Positions 8,795-15,452 of a stretch of 64,000 nucleotides of DNA are shown one piece after another. Positions within the stretch are counted from its first letter, which is position 1. The number at the start of each line of letters is the position of its first letter. The notes beneath the pieces are model-generated. The model searched no databases. It had not been told where the DNA came from and worked only from the letters and a program-made list of their open reading frames with translations. Origin of the DNA: Pseudomonas fluorescens (GTDB lineage Bacteria > Pseudomonadota > Gammaproteobacteria > Pseudomonadales > Pseudomonadaceae); assembly GCF_018614655.1 (NCBI RefSeq), contig NZ_JAGGOG010000005.1:47682-111681 (forward strand), written 5' to 3'. A program made the position numbers and the translations under genes.

Positions 8795-8821
8795 CCAAAG
8801 CCCCTGTGGGAGGGGCTTTGG
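8795..8821 (-). terminator. Hairpin downstream of the fibre module (second of a tandem pair)
   Basis: A perfect 11-base stem (CCAAAGCCCCT/AGGGGCTTTGG) with a 5-base loop, followed on the minus strand by CGTTTTG. The T tract is weak, so termination efficiency may be partial. Confidence 0.7.
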
Positions 8822-8828
8822 GCGGGCG

Positions 8829-8849
8829 AAAAAAAACCGCTTTCGCGGT
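8829..8849 (-). terminator. Rho-independent terminator after the fibre module
   Basis: On the minus strand ACCGC-GAAA-GCGGT is followed by eight T residues, a textbook intrinsic terminator. It begins 8 bases after the tfa-like stop codon and lies inside the tailocin gene cluster, upstream of the sheath genes. Confidence 0.85.
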
Positions 8850-8856
8850 GGGGGGG

Positions 8857-9114
8857 TTAACTCAGGAAAACGGGGACCTCTGGCCATACAACCTTATAGG
8901 GATCACCTAAATCTTGTGGGACATCACGTAATGTCTGCCGATATAGCGCGAGCTCACTACGCTGCGTGTCACTAAGAGGACTATCTGCAGCTTGCATTGC
9001 GTCTGTAGCAGCCAATAACTGATGACGACGCGTGCGAATGGATGCCCATTCGGCAAGGGCAATAGACTCAGGGTTAGTTTTATACTGAACCTGCACTTCC
9101 AATTTTTCGCTCAA
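8857..9114 (-). CDS. Tail fibre assembly chaperone-like protein (TTG start)
   Basis: An 85-residue protein whose C-terminal half (LYRQTLRDVPQDLGDPYKVVWPEVP) resembles the C-terminal region of phage tail fibre assembly chaperones. These proteins help fold and attach fibres. It begins with TTG directly after the stop of the preceding fibre gene (TAATTG); AAGGTGG 8 bases upstream supports this rare start. Short length suggests a minimal chaperone for the preceding 205-residue protein. Tandem terminators follow. Confidence 0.75.
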   Translation of the reverse strand: MSEKLEVQVQYKTNPESIALAEWASIRTRRHQLLAATDAMQAADSPLSDTQRSELALYRQTLRDVPQDLGDPYKVVWPEVPVFLS

Positions 9115-9732
9115 TTAAAATTCCACCTTATCAGTAAGCGATAGCTTCGACTTAATACTTCCCACCTCAAACAAAGCACCGATACCAACCTGCATCGTAT
9201 CAATACGAATAGTCGTCACATAGATACTTGTAAATTTTAGACGCATGATGACATTGCCATTTGTATCGGTATAAATACCCGGCGACATATTCCCAAAAAC
9301 GGCTTTATTCAGTACCGCCCGCTGAGGTGAGTAGCAGTAACCAACGATAGTCTCATCTACAATACTGGCGCTACCATAGCTATAGCCACGAATATTAAAC
9401 CAGAACATTTGATCGTGAGTATTGATGTTAACGGGCAATTTAAAGTGCATGAAAACGGCATCTGACGTCCCTAGGTCAACCACCGAGAATCCACCGGACG
9501 CTCCCGTATTTTGAGGTCCGCCAGTCCCCCAAACACCACCTTGAAAGACGTTCATCAGAAACGAGCCTTGAGCGCCCACCACACCAACCATATCTTTTTT
9601 ATTGCGAAACTCATCAAACTCCGCACGTGCGATATCCATACGGTTGTCAATTTGTGAGATTTTCCCATCAACAGCTTTTGTCAGACTATCTGTTGCGGTG
9701 ACAAGGTCACCAATTTTCTGTTCAATACCCAT
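9115..9732 (-). CDS. Putative tailocin receptor-binding/fibre-tip protein, AT-rich
   Basis: The 205-residue protein begins with a predicted coiled coil (about residues 3-45, IGDLVTATDSLTKAVDGKIS) followed by a Gly/aromatic beta-rich domain that resembles no family I can name. It lies between the fibre attachment gene and a fibre chaperone-like gene, so a target-recognition role is inferred. Base composition is clearly more AT-rich than its neighbours, and codons such as ATA, AAT and TTA are frequent, a sign of recent replacement by transfer. AGAGG precedes the ATG. Confidence 0.65.
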   Translation of the reverse strand: MGIEQKIGDLVTATDSLTKAVDGKISQIDNRMDIARAEFDEFRNKKDMVGVVGAQGSFLMNVFQGGVWGTGGPQNTGASGGFSVVDLGTSDAVFMHFKLPVNINTHDQMFWFNIRGYSYGSASIVDETIVGYCYSPQRAVLNKAVFGNMSPGIYTDTNGNVIMRLKFTSIYVTTIRIDTMQVGIGALFEVGSIKSKLSLTDKVEF

Positions 9733-9811
9733 ACCAAACCTCTAAGTTATAAATTTATTTACTACCATAAACCTTGTAGCCTGCGTAAGAAAACATTCTT
9801 CAAAAGAACAA

Positions 9812-10345
9812 TTATGCTTTTCGCTCAAGCGCCATAACCCGAAACAAAACACCTAAGTGTCTAGCCATATTATTTACGTTTGCGGCGGCAACTGTCGCCA
9901 ACTCCTCAGCCAACAACAAATTAAGGTTTTCACTCCCCACCACAATCGTCACGCTATCCGCCGGCAACGGCGATACATCCAGCGTAAACTTCTGCAACAC
10001 CCGCGCCGCCGCTGCCTTGTAAGTCAGCAACTTCCCGGCCACCGAATACACGGCCAATAGCGTCCCACTGGCGAGGTAAAACCCGAACTCGCCAATCTCA
10101 TACTCGCCCTCGCCATCAAACAGCGCGGCCATTCTGAGTTGCCGGTCGCCCAGGTCCTCGTAATCCACAATTGCCACCCGCTGGCGTTCATCGCGCAAGG
10201 CGGTTTCGGTACCGTCCGGGTCATAACGGCCCGTGCCGGCGCCGATGTGGGTGATCTCGCCTTTCAAGCCCTGGTTCTTTGCCTGCAGCACTTCATCCAA
10301 TCCCTTGGAGGTGAAGCGCACCAGGCGCGTAATGTCTTCTGTCAT
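9812..10345 (-). CDS. Tail fibre N-terminal (baseplate attachment) protein, short
   Basis: The 177-residue protein has the conserved phage fibre attachment domain: LVRFTSKGLDEVLQAKNQGL, then ITHIGAGTGRYDPDGTETALRDE, then GEYEIGEFGFYLASGTLLAVYS. P2-like fibres (gpH type) continue for hundreds of residues with repeats and a tip, but this one stops after about 160 residues of attachment domain and a short helical tail. The downstream 205-residue gene may provide the missing distal part. Its ATG overlaps the gpI stop in an ATGA junction. Confidence 0.8.
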   Translation of the reverse strand: MTEDITRLVRFTSKGLDEVLQAKNQGLKGEITHIGAGTGRYDPDGTETALRDERQRVAIVDYEDLGDRQLRMAALFDGEGEYEIGEFGFYLASGTLLAVYSVAGKLLTYKAAAARVLQKFTLDVSPLPADSVTIVVGSENLNLLLAEELATVAAANVNNMARHLGVLFRVMALERKA

Positions 10346-11070
10346 GGCTGCGCCCTGAGGTCGTAGTCGTTGATGGTGTAGTGCCGGGCAACCCCGACAC
10401 TGTTAAGCCGGGCAGCCAGCCCGAGTTCGGGCAGTGCGCCCCACAGAAACAGCTCGCCGTCACTCAGCGGGGTATGGGCCGCACTGTTTAATGAAAATCC
10501 GCCGTGCAGCTTCACTTCAGGCAAAGCGCCCGCATGGCTGTCGTCACTGATGCTCAGGCCGGGATCGGCCGCTGCCGCCACGCGCAAGCCACCTTGGGTC
10601 TCGTGAACAAGGGTGATGGTTGCCTGATCCCGTTCGCTCTTGGCCGCGTTGATGCGGCGAATCAAACGGTTGTGGTCGCCGCTGGACCAACTGCGGCCGA
10701 TGATCGCCTGCACGTCGAAGGTGTAAGGCAAACCCAAGGGGTGTTGTTGGTACCAGGCACTGATATTGGGGGTGAAACCCAGTGACTCCACGGCGTAGGT
10801 CAATGCCTTTGGTGTACCGGCCTGGCGCTGGATCTGCCAGGACAGGGCTACCGTCAGGCGCTTTTCCGACTCGCTGGCGGCCGCATCCCATTCGCTGACG
10901 CCACGGTCGGCAGCGAGGTATGGCAAGAATTCCACCGGTGTTTCAAGCGGGTTCATCAACGCAGGAAACGGTGGTGTAACTCGCTCGAGCAACTGGCCGA
11001 AACCTTGGTCCAGCGCTTTCTCCAGCGGCGAACTGTTGGCGGGCAGCAAACTTGGTTTGGGCTCACTCAT
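10342..11070 (-). CDS. Tailocin baseplate protein I
   Basis: The 242-residue product matches the phage tail protein I family, a baseplate wedge component that carries the fibre in P2-like phages. It shows the typical start MSEPKPSLLPANSSPLEKAL and the FLPYLAADRGVSEWD segment. The ATG at 11070 is preferred because it overlaps the gpJ stop (ATGA) and gives the family start. Its end overlaps the fibre gene by 4 bases. Confidence 0.9.
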   Translation of the reverse strand: MSEPKPSLLPANSSPLEKALDQGFGQLLERVTPPFPALMNPLETPVEFLPYLAADRGVSEWDAAASESEKRLTVALSWQIQRQAGTPKALTYAVESLGFTPNISAWYQQHPLGLPYTFDVQAIIGRSWSSGDHNRLIRRINAAKSERDQATITLVHETQGGLRVAAAADPGLSISDDSHAGALPEVKLHGGFSLNSAAHTPLSDGELFLWGALPELGLAARLNSVGVARHYTINDYDLRAQP

Positions 11071-12062
11071 AGTGTGCGCACCTCCACCTCGACGCCCGTG
11101 CAATACGGGGCCTGGAATGCCGTGGTAACGATCGGCTCCAGCGGTTCAAGTATCTGCAACTGGGCGGCACCCGCCGTATGGATGGTGTAATCGATCCAGC
11201 TCGGATCCACTCGCCCTTCCAGACGATGGCAAGACTCGGCGTAGGCTTGCAGCAGTTGCTGCGCCGCTACCTGCGTCAGCCCTGAATCCGGGCCTGCATT
11301 GATCTTCGCCACCACTCGAATCTTGTAACGCAAGATCTGCGCGCCCTGCACCGTGACCAGATCGGTTTCCGGCCGCACATCGGGCCGGGTGAAGTGCCGG
11401 CGAACGCCGTCGAGCAAGTCGGCCGATGGCGTGCCATCTCCTTCACGGGACAAGACGGTGACCATCACCTCGCCGGGGGCGGTTCGACGGCCATTGCCAT
11501 CCTTGACCTGGGCGGCATACCCGTCCGGGTCGAAGGTGTAGGTGACGGTCACCACGCCCGGTGCTGCGCTTTGTACTTTCACCGCAGGTCGCTCACCCAG
11601 GGTGAAGACCTCGCGTCGGTACTGCATCCGCGAGCCCGCTGCCGGAGCATGAGGTGCCAGGTAGTAGCGCAACCGGGCGTCGTCATCGCTTTCCAGGGTG
11701 GGCGGAACCGGCGGGAAGGCCGCCGGGTCGCCTGGGTCCAGCACCTGGCGTTCCAGGCCCATGTCAGCGAGCCGTGCATCAAGGTTGCTGCCGGTGGCCC
11801 ACCACGCGAGCATCTGCTTGATGCGGGCGTTGTACTTGCGTTCATGGGTTTGTAAACGCACGCAAAAAGCTTCCAGAGCCAGGGTCAGCAATTCACTTTC
11901 ATTTTCCAGGCTGACCTTCAGTTTTGCCGCGCTTTGCGGCGAGCGCTCGGCGACGTAACTGACCACGAATGCCTTGAATTCAGCCAGCAACGGTTCGAAC
12001 TCGTCGACGGCAATGATCGCCGGCTCGGCCAGCTGGTTCTGGCCGGGTATCAGCATGCTCAT
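11067..12062 (-). CDS. Tailocin baseplate protein J
   Basis: The 331-residue protein belongs to the baseplate J/gp6 family, forming the wedge ring that links hub and fibres. Visible traits are EFEPLLAEFKAFVVSYVAE near the start, the linker region WWATGSNLDARLADMGLERQ and the beta-rich LRYYLAPHAPAAGS onward. It overlaps gpW at its start and gpI at its end by 4 bases each, so V-W-J-I are a tightly coupled baseplate block. Confidence 0.92.
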   Translation of the reverse strand: MSMLIPGQNQLAEPAIIAVDEFEPLLAEFKAFVVSYVAERSPQSAAKLKVSLENESELLTLALEAFCVRLQTHERKYNARIKQMLAWWATGSNLDARLADMGLERQVLDPGDPAAFPPVPPTLESDDDARLRYYLAPHAPAAGSRMQYRREVFTLGERPAVKVQSAAPGVVTVTYTFDPDGYAAQVKDGNGRRTAPGEVMVTVLSREGDGTPSADLLDGVRRHFTRPDVRPETDLVTVQGAQILRYKIRVVAKINAGPDSGLTQVAAQQLLQAYAESCHRLEGRVDPSWIDYTIHTAGAAQLQILEPLEPIVTTAFQAPYCTGVEVEVRTL

Positions 12063-12391
12063 GTCACTACCTCGAAGGATTGTTTGCGGTTTTTCCAGGT
12101 GCCGGCGAAGCGCAGCAACAGACCGGCGCCCTGACGGCTGGCGACGATCACCTGCGGTTCAAAATCGGCGATGCCGTTCTGCGGGTTGTAGAACGCCTGG
12201 GCAGCGTGGCTTTGGGCAAGAATCAACAGGTCATCCCCCAGGTTCTGCCCCAGCAACTGCGGGATCATCGAACCGTACAGCGGACGCTTTTGCCGGGTGC
12301 CCAGCGGGGTGGTCAACGCCCGGGTGGCGCGCTGCACGAATTGCAGCCAGTCATCCACCGTAGCGCCGGTATTTCTATCGATTCCGATCAT
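12059..12391 (-). CDS. Tailocin baseplate protein W (gp25-like)
   Basis: A 110-residue gpW/gp25-family protein, the inner baseplate wedge component that nucleates sheath assembly. It begins MIGIDRNTGATVDDWLQF and contains the conserved TPLGTRQKRPLYGS segment. It lies 9 bases after gpV and overlaps gpJ by 4 bases. Confidence 0.92.
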   Translation of the reverse strand: MIGIDRNTGATVDDWLQFVQRATRALTTPLGTRQKRPLYGSMIPQLLGQNLGDDLLILAQSHAAQAFYNPQNGIADFEPQVIVASRQGAGLLLRFAGTWKNRKQSFEVVT

Positions 12392-12400
12392 GGGAAGTCC

Positions 12401-13012
12401 TTATCTGGGGCTGATGACCCGGCCCAAGTGATCCACCACCGGACCACTGAAGTGAACACCGCCGGCATCCAGCAACATGCCGACCGCACCGACTTTCAGC
12501 TCGAGGCTCTGAGCGGTCATGGCCAGACTGGTTGCACCGATGCTCACATCGACCCGGTCGCGAGAGCCCTTGACGACGGTCGGCCCGTTGCCCCAGTTGA
12601 AAACATGGCTGGCATCGTCGTAGTCGCTTTGCGTGCCGTCCTGATGACGGCGGCGGGTCAACGTGGCGACGTTTGAAACCGGCGGAAAGCGATCGCTGTG
12701 CAGGCCAAACAAGGCCACTGACTGAGCGCCGCCCTCGCCCCCGCCATAGTTGAGCAACAGGCATTGCTCGCCCACCGAGGGGATACGGGTCTCGGTCTGC
12801 GCGCCAGCGCTGGGGTTGAAGAAACGGATGGCCGGGGTGAGCAGTTCGCCATGGCTGACCTTGCAGGTATTGCTGGCGGCATCGACCTCCTGGCACACGC
12901 CGATCCGGCAGAAGCTTTCGGCGCGGCGGTAGAGGTCTTCGAACTGAGTTTCCATTTCTGCCAGGCGCTCGACGATCGGCGCCAATTGCATACGTAACAG
13001 CGCATCAAACAT
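12401..13012 (-). CDS. Tailocin baseplate spike protein V
   Basis: The 203-residue protein matches the P2 gpV family, the trimeric membrane-piercing spike at the tail tip. An N-terminal helix is followed by an OB-like domain (VCQEVDAASNTCKVSHGELLTPAI) and a beta-helical C-terminus with GATSLAMTAQSLELKVG repeats. It begins 3 bases after the stop of the preceding hypothetical protein. Confidence 0.9.
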   Translation of the reverse strand: MFDALLRMQLAPIVERLAEMETQFEDLYRRAESFCRIGVCQEVDAASNTCKVSHGELLTPAIRFFNPSAGAQTETRIPSVGEQCLLLNYGGGEGGAQSVALFGLHSDRFPPVSNVATLTRRRHQDGTQSDYDDASHVFNWGNGPTVVKGSRDRVDVSIGATSLAMTAQSLELKVGAVGMLLDAGGVHFSGPVVDHLGRVISPR

Positions 13013-13015
13013 GGG

Positions 13016-13528
13016 CTACCCCGACAGTTCCTGATATTGATCGGGGTCGTCGATGTTCGAGACTTCCCAAGTGCAGGCAAACACAGGCTTGCCCAGCGGG
13101 TCGTCGAGCAACGGCTGGCCGAGATAAAGGGTTTGAGTGAAGGAAACGGTCCAGGTGTCGTAGTCGGGTTGTGTGCCGAGCAGCGTTGGTACGGCGACGA
13201 TACTCGCCGGCAAATCGCACTGCGCTGACGGCAGGCCCCAACGGTTGTCCAGCACCAGATCCATCAGTTGGCTGGCCAAGTCACAGGCATCAAACGGCAA
13301 TGATCCCTGGGCAACCATGGCCTTGAGAGAGATCGCCATGACATGGGCCTTGCGCCCCTCAAGGGAGCGGATTCCGGGACCATTGCCTTCGACCGTGATC
13401 AATACGCCGGTCTTATCCTCAGCGCCCTGGAAGTCCAGGTAACTGCCTATGCGCAACTCAGGAAAGGCACGGCGCAGTGCTTCCCCGATGGCCACCGGCA
13501 ACTGGGAAGGTTTTTCGATAAGCATCAT
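13016..13528 (-). CDS. Conserved tailocin protein, possibly tail terminator
   Basis: A 170-residue protein I do not recognise securely. It starts MMLIEKPSQLPVAIGEAL, with an alternative ATG one codon on; AAGGAA lies about 9 bases upstream. The length, the segment ETDAGVLI-like around residues 38-46 and position between holin and gpV suit a tail completion/terminator protein, which caps the tube in tails without a head. That role is inferred from location only. Confidence 0.65.
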   Translation of the reverse strand: MMLIEKPSQLPVAIGEALRRAFPELRIGSYLDFQGAEDKTGVLITVEGNGPGIRSLEGRKAHVMAISLKAMVAQGSLPFDACDLASQLMDLVLDNRWGLPSAQCDLPASIVAVPTLLGTQPDYDTWTVSFTQTLYLGQPLLDDPLGKPVFACTWEVSNIDDPDQYQELSG

Positions 13529-13550
13529 TTAAGTAGCTTCCTTGCAACAG

Positions 13551-13889
13551 TCACGGCTGGTTGGGCGGCGGGCCTTCGTTGACCCCGATTCGCTTGGCTG
13601 CCCAGCGCTCATATAAGCCGATGGCCACGTCGGCACCGGCCATGGCGGTCAGGCAGCCAATGGCGCCAGCGGTCCAGATCGACATGCCGGCGGCGTAACA
13701 CAGCATCAATGCCGAGACCCCGCAGACCATGCACGCCCCGGAGCGCAGGGCTAGGCGGCGAATCAGGGACCAGCCTCGGGCGCCTTCCTTGTCGGCGCGC
13801 CACATTTCTCCGGAAACCCCGCCGATCACCGCTAATACGATGACCAGCCAGATAGGCATTTCCGCTAACGCTTGCTGCTCGTTTGTCAT
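13551..13889 (-). CDS. Holin
   Basis: The 112-residue protein has three hydrophobic segments (about residues 12-28, 48-68 and 71-90), a charged loop (WRADKEGARGW) and a polar C-terminus, as in phage holins of the HP1/P2 type. It should permeabilise the inner membrane so the downstream GH19 endolysin can act. It is the first structural-operon gene after the regulatory region, with a strong AGGAGG ribosome site. Confidence 0.85.
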   Translation of the reverse strand: MTNEQQALAEMPIWLVIVLAVIGGVSGEMWRADKEGARGWSLIRRLALRSGACMVCGVSALMLCYAAGMSIWTAGAIGCLTAMAGADVAIGLYERWAAKRIGVNEGPPPNQP

Positions 13890-14355
13890 GTCACGCCTCC
13901 TGGAATGAGTGATACCGGCCTGGCGCCGGTGCGTTGATTAATCCGTATGAGTTTCAAATCCATTGCGTCTCAAAGGTCGCCTTCTTCAGGTAGGCATTCC
14001 AAAAAGCCCGGTTGCCCGGGCTTTTCAGTAATGCGGTCCTTGACCTTTCGGCGCTACTGGCGCGGTACGGGTCCATTTAAACTGTTAGTTCCGACCACGA
14101 TCCCTGTCTGCCGGATAACTGCTTCTGGTGCTTTACGCTGCACACCCGGGTCAGTTGCCAACCCTCTGAACCGTTAAGGCCGGTTCATCGCTGCCTGTTT
14201 TTTGTAAAACGGTGAAACTAAAGAGCGTCGGCATCCTTGCCGGTGTTGCCTGGCATCCCTGCCACCTTGAGGGGCGTCCTTGCCGATGTTGCGTGCCTTC
14301 CTTGTCTTCCCTGGCAGCATCCTTGCCGCCTCCACCAGACTTTGTTGGCTGGCTT
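13890..14355 (-). other. Long untranslated leader of the tailocin operon
   Basis: About 470 bases separate the predicted start of transcription from the holin. The leader contains near-direct repeats of a CCTTGCCGGTGTTGC-type unit around 14230-14335 (plus-strand notation) and a terminator-like hairpin at 14002-14025. Short open frames exist, but none has both a good ribosome site and a recognisable product. The arrangement suggests post-initiation control, which is inference. Confidence 0.5.
14002..14025. terminator. Terminator-like hairpin in the tailocin leader
   Basis: AAAAGCCCGG-TTGC-CCGGGCTTTT forms a perfect 10-base stem with T-rich ends on both strands, so it could terminate in either direction. 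It lies between the tailocin promoter and the holin. Confidence 0.65.
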
Positions 14356-14362
14356 GAGATGA

Positions 14363-14391
14363 AGAATATGCATGTATGCATATACAGTCAA
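14363..14391 (-). promoter_or_regulatory. Predicted tailocin operon promoter
   Basis: On the minus strand TTGACT is followed after exactly 17 bases by TATTCT, a good sigma-70 promoter reading toward the holin. The 17-base spacer is occupied by an operator-like palindrome. Confidence 0.65.
14367..14382. promoter_or_regulatory. Candidate repressor operator within the tailocin promoter
   Basis: TATGCAT-GT-ATGCATA is a perfect 7-2-7 inverted repeat lying between the -10 and -35 hexamers, where repressor binding would block polymerase. Confidence 0.6.
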
Positions 14392-14399
14392 TGCGCAAA

Positions 14400-14426
14400 T
14401 GCATTTATTTTTGCACTGTAAATGCA
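14400..14426. promoter_or_regulatory. Second candidate operator upstream of the tailocin promoter
   Basis: TGCATTTA and TAAATGCA form a perfect 8-base inverted repeat with an 11-base spacer. It shares the AAATGCA core with the palindrome in front of the repressor gene (15288-15321), as expected for sites of one regulator. Confidence 0.55.
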
Positions 14427-14477
14427 CTGACGCATTAAAGCCTTGCAGGTAAAGGGTTTTCCGGTTTTGCACAGGCG

Positions 14478-14505
14478 AAAAAAAGCCCGCTCGGTGGCGG
14501 GCTTT
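14478..14505 (-). terminator. Terminator of the repressor gene
   Basis: AAAGCCCGC and GCGGGCTTT form a 9-base stem (14482-14490/14497-14505) with a T run on the minus strand, 17 bases after the repressor stop. Confidence 0.8.
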
Positions 14506-14521
14506 GTCTTACAGAGGGCGG

Positions 14522-15256
14522 TTAACGGGCGTACATGCCCCACCAGAAAACGTGACCGAGGATGCTGATCTGCTCTTCCTGGATTTCCTGAAAGCTGTAG
14601 TCCTCGTCCGGGTGCTCATCACGATTGAAGCTGCGCAAACGAATCCCCGAAGGCAGGCGATAGAGCTGTTTGACCCGCAGCTGACCGTTGTGATTGATGG
14701 CGTACAAATCACCGTCGACGATGTCGCCAATCCCGCACTTGCCGGCATTGACCCCCACCGTCGCACCGTCCCGCAGCACCGGCAACATACTGTTGCCGCG
14801 TACGGTCACGCATTTAGCCTGGTCGAACTGCACGCCGTTATGCCGCAGGCTGCGCTTGCCGAAACGCAGGCTGGCCTTCTCGCTTTCCTCGATGACGAAT
14901 CTTCCTGATCCAGCAGCCAATTCAACCTCGCGCAGAAAGGGGATCGACACCTCGTCATCGTTGACGGGGGTATCGTCGTCCCACAGGCTTATATCCTTGA
15001 GTTCCGAATGCATCGGGTCGCGCTCGTCTTCCCGCGACACCACCAAAGCCACGCGCCCGCGCAGTTGATCGGTGCTGACGCGAAAGTAATCGGCGATGCG
15101 TGAGATGTGCTTGTCCGATGGATCAACGATCTTGCCGCTGAGAATCCGGGACAGTGTGGATTGAGGCACGCCGGTGCGCCGGTGAAGCTCCGTGGGGGAG
15201 ATCCGGTCGCGATCCAGCAGCTCTCTTAAGACGATAGAAACGTTGCGTTTTTGCAT
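14522..15256 (-). CDS. prtR: LexA/CI-like tailocin repressor (PrtR type)
   Basis: The 244-residue protein has an N-terminal helix-turn-helix (about residues 18-60, SPTELHRRTGVPQSTLSRIL) and a C-terminal S24 peptidase domain. The self-cleavage site is Ala115-Gly116 (VELAAGSG), with catalytic Ser156 (RGNSMLP) and Lys196 (RVKQLY). RecA-stimulated cleavage should release the tailocin promoter after DNA damage. It is encoded just upstream of the operon it should repress. The ATG at 15256 is chosen to begin at the HTH domain. No PrtN-type activator gene is nearby. The symbol is by analogy with pyocin regulators. Confidence 0.85.
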   Translation of the reverse strand: MQKRNVSIVLRELLDRDRISPTELHRRTGVPQSTLSRILSGKIVDPSDKHISRIADYFRVSTDQLRGRVALVVSREDERDPMHSELKDISLWDDDTPVNDDEVSIPFLREVELAAGSGRFVIEESEKASLRFGKRSLRHNGVQFDQAKCVTVRGNSMLPVLRDGATVGVNAGKCGIGDIVDGDLYAINHNGQLRVKQLYRLPSGIRLRSFNRDEHPDEDYSFQEIQEEQISILGHVFWWGMYAR

Positions 15257-15287
15257 AAAGCGGATATTGAAGGCAGTTTTCGCGGTT

Positions 15288-15321
15288 GGCAAATGCTATT
15301 TTGCATATTTATGCATTTGCC
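15288..15321. promoter_or_regulatory. Candidate autoregulatory operator upstream of the repressor gene
   Basis: GGCAAATGC and GCATTTGCC form a perfect 9-base inverted repeat around a 16-base AT-rich spacer containing TTGCATA. It lies 32-65 bases upstream of the repressor start and shares the AAATGC core with the sites at 14400-14426. Confidence 0.6.
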
Positions 15322-15452
15322 ATGCCTTTATATGGTGCTTTTGTGAACTGCGAAGCCTCGACCTTGCGTGTTAACCTTGCGCCCATCGCAAAAAATGCTG
15401 GGCCAAGCGCCCCCTTTGCCCCATCACTTTCAACGAATCCGCTAAGTATCTG

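Noticed and set aside
9812..10345. Fibre gene broken by a frameshift
   Set aside because: The 177-residue gene ends cleanly at the expected domain border, and no continuing fibre coding was seen in other frames over the following 80 bases, so a truncated or two-gene design is preferred over a sequencing error.
13954..14076. 40-codon minus-strand frame MDPYRASSAERSRTALL... in the tailocin leader
   Set aside because: It begins with ATG but lacks a ribosome site and runs through the terminator-like hairpin, so it is probably not translated; a degenerate Com-like remnant was considered but no zinc Cys pattern is visible.
14151..14472. Overlapping short minus-strand frames across the repeated leader segment
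   Set aside because: Three frames are open because of the repeats; none has a plausible ribosome site or family similarity.
1851..15256. Prophage rather than tailocin
   Set aside because: No capsid, portal, terminase, replication or integrase genes are present and no attachment repeats were seen; only tail, lysis and regulator genes occur.
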